From NCBI RefSeq assembly GCF_016808095.1, contig NC_068974.1, forward strand, positions 38,540,590 through 38,604,589: DNA of 64,000 nt, in the 5' to 3' direction. This stretch comes from Vigna angularis (Eukaryota; Streptophyta; Magnoliopsida; Fabales; Fabaceae). The notes under the pieces are model-generated. The model was not told the origin of the DNA and did not search any database. It was given only the letters and a program-made list of their open reading frames with translations. A program made the translations under genes and the position numbers. Below, one piece after another: positions 1 through 12,088 of the stretch (the first letter of the stretch is position 1; every line of letters begins with the position of its first letter).

Positions 1-686
1 TAACAAAAAGAAAGCATTAGGGATTAATTTTGGCCCCTTTCCTCCACCCAGGAAAATAAAATGCATTAGAGAAGCCATAACAGCAGCCAGTTCATAAATT
101 TGTTTCACTTTTAAGTCATACTCAATATTTAGAAAAGGTTCTTTCTGTAAACAACTGTTATTTCATCAAATAAATAAACATAAAGTACAAGGGAAGATTA
201 TTTGAAGCAGCACCTGAAATTTAATAACTAAACAACTGCTTTCACATTTAATGTTGTCATACATAATTAAATTATAATCAAAAGCAGAAACCAGTGATAG
301 TCTCACATCCAGGTCCTGTTAGAATATATTATCTATAATACGAATAAAGATAATTGTGGGTAGTTATCTATCGTAAACTTTTCCCAGAAATTGTTTAAGA
401 ATATCTTTATTTTATATAAGAGGCTTGCCAGATACAAGGCGTCAGGTTATTTATATAATTGTTAAATCAATATCTCGGATAATTACTCTCAATTTCTCCC
501 CCTTTCCCATCTCTCCCACCACAACTATTATTTTCTAGTGTCCTTCCACTTCTATCATTTTTAATTGATATTTCATATATCATTTCATTTTTAGGTCTTC
601 ACCTAGAAAATATAAGATCTTAGTAGATTTTTGTAATGGGACACGCATGACAAAAGTATATGATATACTAGTAGCAAAACTTCTAC

Positions 687-3600
687 CTGCCAGACAGATG
701 GCATGTATTCACGATACTGAAAATTTTGATGGTTTCTTGTCATATTTTTTGAACATCTTTCTTCCATGTTCCTGTTATAGGTATCATCATACAAAAATCA
801 AGAAGCACAACTGGGATTAGAACAGATGATACAGCCTACGTTTTATTAGTGGCTGATCAATGAATAGCAAAACAAGGATACAAAAATATTGGGACATTGC
901 AAATGCAAAGGACCTGACAAGTAAACTATGACAGCCGATTGGGTTTCACTAAATTATCTTGGCTTTACAATGTGTTGAAAAATATTAGAGAGAAAATAAG
1001 GGAATAGAGGCATGAGAAACATACTTATAAGAGATAAAAGGACACTGTAAAAAGGAAGGAAACTTATGAGACCACAAATACTTTTTTAAAATAAAGATGA
1101 GAACGTTCTTGCATCACAATACAGGTTATAATCCTAAGCAGGTTAACATTACAACCTGTACCAATTATATGCAAAATTCTGATATTATTAAAAAAAAGAA
1201 AGGGGAATACAAAAGTAGTAGACCAAAGCAAACCCATTAGGAAAACCTAAAATGTAGAAGACCACGTCTATCTCTATAATACTCATAAGACATGCAAGGA
1301 GGAGTAGCACCACCGAATGAATGCTAAACCCCTAATACAATGGTTAACTAAACTATCACCACACCTATTACCTGCTCCAAAAATATGAGAAATCCATTCC
1401 AACATTTATATTAGAGGATAAAGTACACGGCGGTGTTGTTCTCAATCAATTACCGAATGACCAGCCTCCTAATAATTAATAGCAGCCAATCAATTACAAT
1501 GATTCTCCGACTAATAACCCTTGAAATGGATAAACTCTTCCTTAACCCACAACTCTACTAAATAATTTTTTATGCTTTCCACATATTGCAAGGTGTTATC
1601 AAAATCAACCTCCCTGAACCAATCTAAAGATATCTTTCTGATCATACAAGATTTTAGGTGAAATTCAAGAGTTCTTCAAGCTTCTCTCTTCAGAAATTGA
1701 AAGGATCATGTTTTAAATTCCACAACCATTATAGAACTCACCCTTTGACCTCATTTGAAGCTGTAGAATATCTATTCCCAAAAATCACTGACTTTGTGGC
1801 CATAATAAGCATAGGGTGCACCTGAAGAAGTTTTTTAATATTCTGTACTACAGCTTCTGACACAGTCTGAAGGAAAAGTTTTTTTCTGCATCACATGATA
1901 TCTGCAAATTAAAATCAACATATATCTGAACCAATGATACACACTTTTTTTCTCCTTGCTTTGTATCTACAAGTTTTCACACTTTAAGAAAGTTAAAGAG
2001 GGACAATTTGATCATTTGAGACCGATAATTCAGAATTAAATTGATGCTCTGAGAACTTTAAAACATGAGGCCGAAACACAGCACCATCCACTAGGAAATA
2101 CCAACATAAATATAACTTACTTGCTGGTTTCTCTTTGAGACAAGAACATTGATGCACGATCCATCCAATGAAAAGCTCCGATGCTGCCAAACACAGTTCA
2201 CTCAGTCCAAGTTTACTTATTGCATAATTTATTCAGAGCCGATGCCACCATAGTTAACGATGCAGCAACATTAAAAATAACAGTTGGAACCTATGAAACA
2301 GCCGCATCATTCCCCACAACTATACACAATATCTCCGGATTTTTAGAGTGAAAAGTTATTCACATGGCATTCCAATATATCAAAGGAGACCACAGAAAAG
2401 AAAAGACTTTTATGTTTTACAGTAAATGAGCCAGCCCACCTAAGAATAGTATAAACACTAAAAAAATCGTGTAAGTGGTAACGGTTATGGATGGAAAAAG
2501 AGGAGAATTGACTTTGACCAGAATAAAAAAAATAGATGCAACTAGAAAATCAGAAACCAGAAAAATATGGTTGAATGAGAATAAATTCAAAATCATTCTC
2601 TGATGTTTACACTTAAGTGTCTAGCTTTTTGCTTAGCGCTTTTCCTCTGCTACACATTTTCCCTTTTCTGTTTTTTCTATATATATCCTCTTTGTATTTG
2701 TTTTCAGTGAGTTGAATACCTTTTTGTATCTTGGTATCATTCGCTTCAATAAAGGAGTTTTGTTTCTTTTCTTCCTTTCCTCTCTTTCAACATCATTGAG
2801 GTTTTCAGTGTTTGTTTCTACATCGTTCCATCTTCTTTGAACTATGGATCAAGGATACTCTAGTATAAATAATTATTTATCAAAACATGACATTACAAAA
2901 TGTCATACTTTTCAACAATAGTATAACAATTAAAAAATTGACACTTAAAAATGTCATAATTTACATGAAAAATATGACAGTTCTCTAACAGTTGTGTTAT
3001 AATGTAAAAGCAACAGTTTTAAATAACTGTCACATTAAAACTCCAACAATATGATTTTTTATAGTGAAAGATCCCAACTAGACTCGACAAATAGAAAAGG
3101 TACCCAAAAATAAGAGCAGCTTTATTGTACAAATCATAACAAATTCAAGAAAAAAGCAAGAAACCAACCTATCAATCATGAGCACGTGAACACCAACTCC
3201 TTGAACTTCTTTCTCCTTCTCTAAGCGACAATGCAATGTCTGTTGAAAAACAAGAGGAATAAGATACATTAACAGAAGTAATAATAACACTAGGGTAGTA
3301 GTGCAGAAAGAGATGACAGTTATAATAAAATGGTTTAGTTAATTTTTAAGAGGTAGACTTTAAACTTAACATAACCCTACAAAACTAGCTTATAAGATTA
3401 AGTTTGTATTCACTTATATACTCTAAAATTAACCTTATTTCTAGTCGATATGAGACTTTCAATAAGCCGAAGTATATAAAACTGACTTTATCTCTAGTTG
3501 ATGTGAAACTTTGAATATTACTCATTTCATTTTATACCTCCACAATCTTTAAGAGTAGTCTCTACCTACAAATAAGGGTGAGCAAGAGATGGGTTCGGCT

Positions 3601-4528
3601 TATCATTTTCCTAATCTGACCACAAATTTTGAGTTCATCTATTTAAATTTAAACAAAATTCAATCAAGACCCAAAAATAAATGGAATAAACGGAGACAAC
3701 CCAACTTTTTGAATGTAATATATAGATGGTATCAGTATGTATAACTAAATCATAAAATAGAAAAAAGTATAAAACTTAAATTATGGTATAATTTATAATA
3801 AATATTGTACCCATCCAAATTAACCTCTGGGCTGGGCTAGCTAGCCAAGTTGGGCAGTGTTCATCCCTGCCTAAGAATTACTTTTGAATTAGATTTAGTC
3901 ATGTAATTTATAATCTGTTTTAGTTCTACAATTCTGGACTTAAAAAGTGCAAGTACATCTAAAACCTAAAGTTTATGCCAAGTATCGAGTAAATAAACAT
4001 ATTAGGATACAAGAAAGTACAGGTAATGCAATGCAAAAGTACAATTCAATTGTATGATTTGTATCACAAAAGCATACAAAATGATAAAAGTGAAAAATGG
4101 CTTACCCTGAGAGTGTGAAGAAACTCAAAGCTATCGTAACAACGGACATACAAAAAACGGGCCATGCAGAGATGGTACAAGGCCTGATCATAAGAATCTG
4201 TTCCGTGTTGCGTGATGCGATGAATGAGCAATTGGGAGAAGCGCGTGATGTCGAAGCGGCAATCGAGGTCGAGAAAGAGGACCAAGTGGTCGAGGCCTCC
4301 GTAGGGTTTGGGGAGAACGGAAGTGATAGCGGCGTTAATGAGAATTTGGGTTTTGGCGGAGGGCGAGGGTCCCACAAGCTCCAGGACGTTGCCGACGCGG
4401 AGAGGAACCCTATGCAGCGGCGGAGGAAACACGAATGGCCGCACGCTGCTCACTCTGCTCAGCATCTCCGCTCCACTCTCATCTCCCTCGATCCACTTTT
4501 CAATTTCCTCTCTCTCTTTCTCTTTCAT
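687..4528 (-). CDS. XRCC2: XRCC2-like RAD51 paralog (3' end beyond window)
   Basis: A RAD51 paralog acts in homologous-recombination repair in the nucleus. Five minus-strand exons join in frame: 4528-4106, 3239-3169, 2183-2121, 1885-1742 and 771-687, giving 262 codons. The start is the ATG at 4528, followed by an acidic WIEGDESGAEMLSRV segment typical of plant XRCC2. A Walker A-like GPSPSAKTQ and the strand LVLFLDLDC follow in exon 1. The Walker B-like VLMIDS spans the exon 2/3 junction and runs into IGAFHWMDRAS. Exon 4 gives QNIKKLLQVHPMLIMATKS and exon 5 ends in REYMPSVWQ. After that residue the protein should continue (FVTHxI in relatives), but no such exon was found at 1-686, so the gene runs off the left edge. 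Exon 1 lacks the spacer remembered from Arabidopsis between the LIHRI helix and LYHLCMARFLYVRC. Family assignment is confident; expression is unknown. Confidence 0.87.
2858..3066. mobile_element. CACTA-type MITE-like element in XRCC2 intron 2
   Basis: The right end read on the minus strand is CACTATAAAAAATCAT, the usual terminus of CACTA (En/Spm) elements. The left end, TAGTATAAATAATTA, is only a loose partner. The interior repeats AAATGTCA-like subterminal motifs in both directions (2888-2965). No 3-bp target-site duplication could be confirmed, so only the right terminus is well supported. It has no coding capacity. Confidence 0.35.
3573..3869. mobile_element. hAT-like MITE in XRCC2 intron 1
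   Basis: The 297 bp element starts TAAGGGTGAGCA and its far end reverse-complemented is CAGGGATGAACA, an imperfect terminal inverted repeat of the hAT MITE type. It is flanked by near-identical 8-mers, CCTACAAA at 3565-3572 and CCTAAGAA at 3870-3877 (6 of 8 match), the length expected of a hAT target-site duplication. It has no coding capacity. Confidence 0.55.
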
Positions 4529-5189
4529 TTCTCTTCTTACTCTTCAAAACTCAATTCACCGTTTCTCAGTCTCACTCAAAGCACACCTCTTCCCGCCTAA
4601 TAATCCTGCACACAACAAGAACGAGAGTTCGCTCGCTATTTTTTTAGTTAACAACTTTTTTCTTTTAATAATTTTTTAATAATAGACTAGATATTATTAT
4701 TTTATTGGTATGTAATCATGTACTACCACATTAGTGATTATACAAAAATTGTCTTGTTAAAAAAATATTTTCCTTTTTTTTTTACTTCTTATTTTCTAAA
4801 TAGTTTTCCTCTTTTTTTCATTTGATAAAAAAAAGTTAAATATATTTTTACTTTTCAATTCAATTTTATAAAATAATTTTTTAAAGTAAAATTTTAAATG
4901 TAACTTAATCTTGTAAGATCGTTGAATAAAATTTACATCTAATTATATAAAAATTTACATCAGTGTAAATTAACACATTTAATATTTAGTGAGGATGATA
5001 CGTTTATTAAAGAAAATATTAATATTAATATAAAATTGTAAAAGTATTTTATCTTTACTTTTTTATATTATTTTTTGTAATAAAGATACATAATAATTAC
5101 TAAAATATAAAAAAATATTTTAATTGTAGTGAAGTTAAAATAAAATTACCAAAGTTATTATTTCTCATTAAAATTATAATTATAAAATG
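4529..5189. other. Upstream region of XRCC2 and AT-rich intergenic DNA
   Basis: About the first 90 bases next to the XRCC2 start form a CT-rich 5' leader on the minus strand. From about 4630 the DNA is AT-rich with no coding signal on either strand. No clear TATA box was singled out. Confidence 0.5.
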
Positions 5190-5194
5190 TATAT
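5190..5194. repeat. Target-site duplication TATAT, left copy
   Basis: The five bases TATAT directly precede the TGTCAG end of the solo LTR and recur at 7760-7764 straight after its other end. Confidence 0.7.
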
Positions 5195-7759
5195 TGTCAG
5201 GCCTCGTTAAATACACTCAAACCCCACCTGTTTAATCTCATTTATTACACCCAAAACCCTGCTCAGAACCATTAAAACGCACTCACAAACTCTCTACGCT
5301 AACGCCAAGTGTCAAAATGGAAGATTCGGAAGTCAGTAAGTGGAGTGCAGGTGTCAACAGGAGAGCGCACGACCGTTTGGTCGTGGGGTGAATCAAAATG
5401 ATTTCTGAAAAACTTGTTCACTCTCCTCTGCATGCACTTCTCCTTCCCAACGCTGACTTTCCATTTCCTCCTCCTTCTCTCTAGAAATTCCCCTTCTCTC
5501 TACTGTAGCTCACTCTTCTCTGCTCCGATCACCGTTCAGGCACCGTAGAAGGATTTCTGGCGTCGTGAGCTTCATTCTGGACCGAACAGTTCCAGATTCT
5601 GAAACTGGTAAGTTTCTCTTCTTCGTCGAGCGTTCATTTGTTACGTGCAAGGTCAAATTCTGGTTGCATGAAGGGGTGTAGTCTAAGTTATTCTTGATTT
5701 TTTTATGGTTAGATTTAGTTGGAAGAGTTAAGTGACCTTTAAGGGTAGGAAGTTGCAGACGAGCGAACCCAAAATCTTACGTTTAGAACGTTTCACTCAC
5801 TAATCCAGGTAAGGGAAGCTTATTTGATTTAATTCGTATGTTGTGTTTTGTATGAACGTTCTTTATTTGACTGCATGAGTATAATGCATGATGTTTGATG
5901 AGATTGAATTGCATGAACGTTTGTTGATTTATGAGTGGGAATGAAATATATGAATTTACATGATATGGATTGAATGAAATGTGGAAGTTGATGTTGATAT
6001 GAATGCATGAAACTATGAGATTTCATAATGAGAAATGAACTGGAATGAAAATGGATTGTATAAGAATTTCCCCATGATAATGTATGTTCGTGCTGAACGG
6101 TCTTTGACCGTTCGGTTTTCCCTTGTAACATAGTAAAAATGGGATTCTTCATTTGGATAGAACCCTAGTTGAGGACGAGCGTCCTCGTGTTATAATACTA
6201 TGCTTGAGCGTTCGACCAAGCACTGTTGTATCTGGTATTCTTTGATAAACTCCATTCTTTTATATATATGTAATAGTATATTTTTCCGTTCGTAAACACT
6301 ACTCCGAAAGTCCCTTAGTATAATTATCAAGTCTACTGTTATAAGCTAAATGGTGCTCGATCTTATACCAAGCGCTCGTATTGAGAAGTGCTCGGTCTTA
6401 CACCTAGCGCTCGCTCTAAGTGGTGTTCGTTCTTATACTGAGTGTTCGTACCCATTCGTGTAAAATTAGTCTAAATAAAATAGCGTACGTCCAACTTCAG
6501 AAGAACTTTCCTTTACCACGTTCGGTTATTGACCGACAGTGGATTTCAGTATGAGAACTATCCTAAATATGGTTCGTTAACGTCTTGATGTGTCTACCCT
6601 TGAAGTATTTGGCCCAGAGCCTCCACACTCGGTTTATTCCTTGAAGTATTGGTTTGAACTCACGAGAGTCAGTTTCATTCAACTGATTCACATGGTAAAT
6701 AACGTTCGTTACTTGGAACCTGATATTACTCAAATCTGATCGTAACTCTATCGTTCGTACTCTGATCTAGAACGGGCGTCTTCTCGGTTCCGTCCACAGT
6801 GTTCGTCCTCGTTCTTAGTGAGGACAGAACGTTCGGTTTTTGATGGTCTTCCTATTAATGATGAAAATGAATATGGATTGATGAAGAATAAATGATGAAG
6901 AGTTTATGAGATGAATATGAGATTATGGAATTGAACGAGCGTTCCAGGGAGGAACGACTCTAGGATGATATTGAAATTTGTAAAGTATGAATGTGGACAA
7001 AGCTTAGCTGGCGATTCATCCTGATGTTCCGTGAATACTCGTCCTCAAGTAGAGGGGAGTAAATCATGTGTGGGAACAGCAGGAGGTCCTAGTCCTTAGG
7101 GGTACTTTGGACGGAACGGACTAACCTCGGGTGACAGCTGATGAGAATTCCAGTTACTACATCACCCGGGTGCACGAACGTCGTAGCTACACAGAATTCA
7201 TACAGTCCGGACAGTCAGTCTAGTATCAGGAATTGATTGAATGTATATTGGAATATATTTGATATGTTTGATATGTTGAGAAATGCATGTTATTACTTGA
7301 ATTAAATTACATAAGCTTACCCTGTGTTTTTCTTTGTGTTGTCCTGTATCTGTACGTCCGTCTTGTCTTTGCAATGATCATCCTTGTGGATGTGAGCAGA
7401 TGGTGATGCGTTACTGGAGGAGACGCTGGAATAAGGAATTTTAGAGGAAGAGAACCTCGTTGATGTAGAAGTGAAGGCCGAACAGTAGTCCGTTCGGTTA
7501 ATTGTTTAGTTTAGTTATTTTAGCGAGTTGTCTTGGAACTATCACTTTCCCTTTTTCCTGACTTAACCGTTCGGTATTTTGTTTTGTAAACCGTTCGGTC
7601 AAGTTAGCTTATTGTACATCTCGTTATTTTGTAACTCGCTTCTTGTAAGGCCGTTCGGCCACGAACGTACTTTAGCTTTAGTGTAAGACTGAATTGATAT
7701 GTTAATTAATGTGATTATTCTATTTGTATGGTTTATTACTGTATTTATGGGATGTTAAA
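5195..7759 (+). mobile_element. Solo LTR, 2565 bp (copy A, plus orientation)
   Basis: It begins TGTCAGGCCTCG and ends GGGATGTTAAA, where the last bases have drifted from the TTACA seen in copy B. TATAT flanks both sides (5190-5194 and 7760-7764). Copy B at 30191-32752 aligns with it in reverse orientation along its length, for example the block near 7080-7210 (AGGACTAGGACCTCCTG on the opposite strand) and the block near 7370-7400 (GCAATGATCATCC). There is no gag, pol, primer-binding site or second LTR, so it is what remains after recombination between two LTRs. It is rich in CGTTCG/CGAACG motifs against AT-rich flanks. The superfamily cannot be told without internal sequence. Confidence 0.85.
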
Positions 7760-7764
7760 TATAT
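7760..7764. repeat. Target-site duplication TATAT, right copy
   Basis: This copy matches 5190-5194 and marks the right border of solo LTR copy A. Confidence 0.7.
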
Positions 7765-9375
7765 TATTAACAAATTATTTAAATTGTAGTTTTTTAGTTA
7801 ATTATATCTTTGCTTATTAAGCTTCTTTTTATTTTTTTTTATAAAAAGTGGCTACGACCAAAATAAACTAAAGTGTCATTTGGTGTCTCTTCTAATTTTG
7901 TATATAATTTTTATTCTTTCATTCTAGTCCTAAAGTTTCCAAAAAATTTCAGTTTGTTTCTCATTCCTTAACTGTTGTGTTGTTTGGTAAGTCGAGGTAA
8001 CTTATTTATTTAATATGATATCTAAATAATTATACATATAATAAAAACATCACATTTATTATTAAGTAATAATATAAAATGATTTTTTAATGGATAAATT
8101 CATGTATAAAAAAATTATCTGATCCAAACAAAGAACTATTTGACAATTTAATATAGGAGTGGAATTATCATAAAAAAAAACCGTAAAAGGAAATCACAAG
8201 AAAAAAAGAGTTAAATTTAATATTATTATGAAATGAAAAATGTTGACATTATTTTTAATTCAAAATTTTAAGATAATAAATTTATAGATATGATGTTCTA
8301 CTTTCTTAATTTTTTTTATTTAATATGAATTATGAAACTTAAATCATCCTTAAATTCCTAAGTGTAATATAAAATAGATGTAAAAACTTATTTTTTGGTG
8401 TGAAAATATCATTTGGCAAAATAATATGTTGTGGCTTGGAGGCGCGTGACTGTGAGGAGACGTGGCTCCTTGTTAAACGTAAGACATGTTTTTTTCCCGT
8501 GCAGTGTTAGGAATGCGTAAGCAACCACGAGGTTTGCACATGGCAACTTGTGGTTGGCTTTGCTTACAACCAAAACGTGAGGTTCTTGTTCTCTTAATTC
8601 CAGAACAACCTTCAATATCCACATTATGTTCTTCTTAGTTTATCTCTTTCACACTCTCAGGTCATTAATATTTTTAAGCTTTTGTTAATATTCCATCAAC
8701 ACCAACAAACACAAACCCTTTGAAAAAACATTTCTGTTTTTCTGTCTTTCACGAACACTACCAGGTTTGCTCTCTACATGCACTTTACATGTTCGATAAA
8801 GCTATTGATGATTTACCACATGTGTATGTAAAGGAATATAGGTGTTATTTCTGGTTTGTACTAGAGTTTTTGTAATCTTCCATTGGAAATCTAGTATTGC
8901 CTTATGAAAGGAAAGGACCAAAACATAATAACTTTCCATATCGAATTAGCATTTTCTATTCATATCTGTAATATGACTGTCTTGGTTCTGAAGTAGAATT
9001 TGGGAAAAGCATAAGATGATCTCTTTGATCTACTCTCTGCATGGAGTTAGGATGATGTTAGTTAACTAAATTCCTGCTTATAAGCTGGTCAATTTGATCA
9101 GAGGAAAAATTGTCTCGGTCTACTATTATCCCTGGCTTTTGTTGCTATAATCGTCAACTGGTCTTATCAAATTTTGCATCTGCTTCATGATGTTTCTGAC
9201 CTACTTTTAAATACCCATTTTATCATTTGTCTAAAAAAGGAAGAAAAAGAAGTTTGTGTAGGGTTTAGATTTGAGAACAAGTATGTCTGTTCTTTCCTTT
9301 TTTTTTGTGTGTGTCTCTGCTGACAGTGTTTCCCTCTTTCCATGTATTTTTGAATAACAGCGAGTGCAGGACACG
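7765..9375 (+). promoter_or_regulatory. Upstream region, 5'-UTR and leader intron of the DUF3067 gene
   Basis: 7765-8400 is AT-rich with no gene. A more balanced stretch at about 8410-8766 probably holds the promoter and a non-coding first exon. A donor-like CCAG|GTTTGC near 8765 and an acceptor AATAACAG at 9353-9360 would enclose a roughly 590 bp leader intron just before the coding start. No in-frame methionine earlier than 9376 joins the coding exons, which supports this reading, but the 5' exon border is inferred. Confidence 0.4.
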
Positions 9376-12088
9376 ATGAACATTATGTCCACCCACCAGT
9401 GTTCTTGGCCCCTTAGAATTCAAGATCATCCTGACAAAACAAGCATTAATAAGGCTCCATTTTGTAGAGGATTGGACTTGCTTAATGTTGGATACCACGC
9501 TCAAAAATATGGTCACAGTGCCAGAAAATGCAGACCCATTTTTTCCAGTTCAGGAAGCAACAATATGGATGCCTCTGATTCAGATGAAATTGATAAGAAC
9601 AAACCCCAGAACGGTGAAATGGAAGGAGTATGTTGACTTTTCAGTTTTCTGTTATACATGTAATTCATTACATTCTACTATATTTCACCACGTTGGCACC
9701 TAAAGCATATGCTCTTCCTTTGCCTCTATTATCTTCATTCTTTTCCGTTCCTCTAAATTATCATTACTCATGAAATTCTATGTTAGAAATACAGTTTTTC
9801 TATCCTTTAATTTGTCAACCTTTCTGTCTTAGTTCCTATATTTCATACCTTATTCTCCTTTTTCTAGTTTTCTTTATGGAATATAGTTGTATATTTAAGC
9901 AAAATCAATCTCGTATCCTTGATTGTATGTTTTGATGAATTTATGAATTTACATTATGTAGGAGTTGTTTTCCAATTGATTAAATCCAGACTCAGTCCTA
10001 AGAATACTGATTAAGTATTAACTTTCCATTGCTGTGTCTACATCTGATTCTGGCTCTTTTTGAAATATGCATCAGGTGAACAGTGAAATTCTTAGAGAGA
10101 ACCTCGAGAAAATAGTTGGAAGAGATGATTCCACTTTTAGTGGATTTGACCTTGCTACTCTCATTAGGAACAAATATGGGAGGTCTTATGATGTTCAGTT
10201 GATAAAGAAGGTAAGTTTCTAAACAGGTGGAATTGTGTGTGAGATTTTCATGGCCTGCATGACAAATGCAAAATATATAATAGCTTTTTTATTCCGAAGT
10301 ACAATTATTGAGAAATGAAGAGAATTATCCAGCACACGTAGTTGGTAATTGCATTTTGCTGTTTTTTCTTGCATAGAATTGCCAACAGGAAAAATTCCAT
10401 TAATGAGCTGATATATCCTCTTGTCAACTCTATCAAGATTGCATTTGTTTATCAGGCATACACTACGAAATACTGAAACATACATAGTGGTGTTGTTCAT
10501 AGACATGCAAATAGGGACCAAATCACAGTGCACATTTCCACCTTTTCTCACTTTACAGCATGTATGTTTCTATTTATCTGTTAAAATGCTTGCGGTTGAA
10601 AAAATTCTGATGGTAAAGAGTTGAATCTTGTAATTAATAATTATATCCTGCAGTATGTTTAATTAAAAAGTAGGTTCATTCCATCCCACCTTCCTTTAGA
10701 GTGGGAGAAAGGAAATTGTATTGTTAAAAGAGTTGGATATGCTTACCTGCCATGTATGAACCAATTTCAGAAGTTACTGGCATCCTTGTTCTTGAATTTT
10801 GTTGCATTATCTGTTTCCTTCAAATTATATATTTGTCCTTGTTCTTGAAACTTCATATGCGTATTTGATGTTTGTTTCCTACTTTCACATTTTACTTATG
10901 AAGTCCTTGGAGCATTATATCAGCTATTTGGTGTTTGCTTGATTCTTTGAAATTGGATAAATTGCTGAACTAAGACATAGTTTGATCTTCTATGCTAGGA
11001 ATTCATGGGAAGAAATCTCCTTGCAATGAATGTAATGTGGAAGTACATGGAGCAGGTATTAGAACTTTTGTGCTATGTATTATCCAGTGTTTTCTTGGCA
11101 TAAATACATGACTTGAGTAGATTCCAAAAAATGAAATGTACGATTCATTGGATATTAAGAAGAAAGAAAAAGGAAAACACTGGACACAATTTTTTTCCCT
11201 ATAATTTTTGTCATAAGGAGTTGATGTTGTTATTGACTTCTCTTGCATAAATGAATGGCTCCTGCACTTTTCGCTTACCCAACAGCCACACTAACTAATT
11301 CTGAGGGAATTCATTCAAGCTGACCATGTTGCAATAATCAAATGAAAACAGCTTATGATGCCTTATATTAGTTTAGAAAGGGGCACAGAAGAAAAAGAGG
11401 CAAAAGTTTCTACCATTTCAATTTCATAGATAGTATTGGTAGAAAGTAGTTTTAGTACCCAAACCATGCATTTGGTTGTGCTCTAAAGTACATGGTTATT
11501 AAAAGCTTTTTGTATTACTATGGAAGTGCTTGTATACGTTGAAGTTATCCACGTAATAATGTATTTCAGTATGTCCAATATCGTTTTTCTATTAGAGATC
11601 TTTCCCATTGACTGAAGAAGAGTATATTTTGAGGCTTGACGATGTTGCAAATACCTTGAAATGTTGGGGAGCTGTCTCACATATTCGGAACAGCCTAGAA
11701 AAGTCAAAGGAACGACCTCGAATAGGGAAGGTAAAATTATGCTCTTCTTTTATACTATTACCTAGATGTTGTATGGTGAAAGGATTATATATATATACCC
11801 TTAGAAAAGACAGAAGACACACATAAGAAAAACAATAAAACAGTGGCTGCTCGATGCAAAGCTCACTGGTAATGAATAAATAAGAAGTGCTATAAAAAAT
11901 GTAAAATTTTGAATCGAGATTTTTATTTTTTTACGCTGACAATAATCGTAGACATAAGTTTTGGCTGGGAAGAGAAGAAAAACTGGTATGTGCATGTTGT
12001 AATATATAATTATTTGCTGCAGGCAGTAAGCATTTTTATAGATATGGATGAGTCAGGTGCTCGTGCCAACGAGTGGATCTACAAATAG
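9376..12088 (+). CDS. DUF3067 family protein, probably plastid-targeted
   Basis: Five coding exons join in phase 0 throughout: 9376-9627, 10076-10210, 10999-11055, 11596-11730 and 12023-12088, giving 214 residues. The core reads KYGRSYDVQL, then VMWKYMEQ, then FPLTEEEYILRLDDVA, then ERPRIGKAVSIFIDM, the conserved order of DUF3067, a family found in cyanobacteria and plant plastids with no settled function. The first 60 or so residues are basic and rich in Ser, Thr and Asn and lack the domain, as a transit peptide would, although acidic residues follow (MDASDSDEID). The ATG at 9376 was chosen because the upstream frame has no earlier ATG; the methionine three codons later is an alternative. 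The gene converges on the PUB62-like gene, with about 1 kb between stop codons. The family call is made from remembered motifs. Confidence 0.82.

Noticed and set aside
3330..3560. Possible legume dispersed repeat with twice-occurring TATCTCTAGT-type sequence
   Set aside because: It looks familiar from legume DNA, but I could not find ends or name the family.
4097..4600. Plus-strand 167-codon frame overlapping the XRCC2 start
   Set aside because: It lies opposite XRCC2 exon 1, which has family motifs and matching splice junctions; this frame shows none.
5829..6152. 107-codon minus-strand frame
   Set aside because: It lies within solo LTR copy A; LTRs are non-coding and copy B does not preserve a matching frame of this kind.
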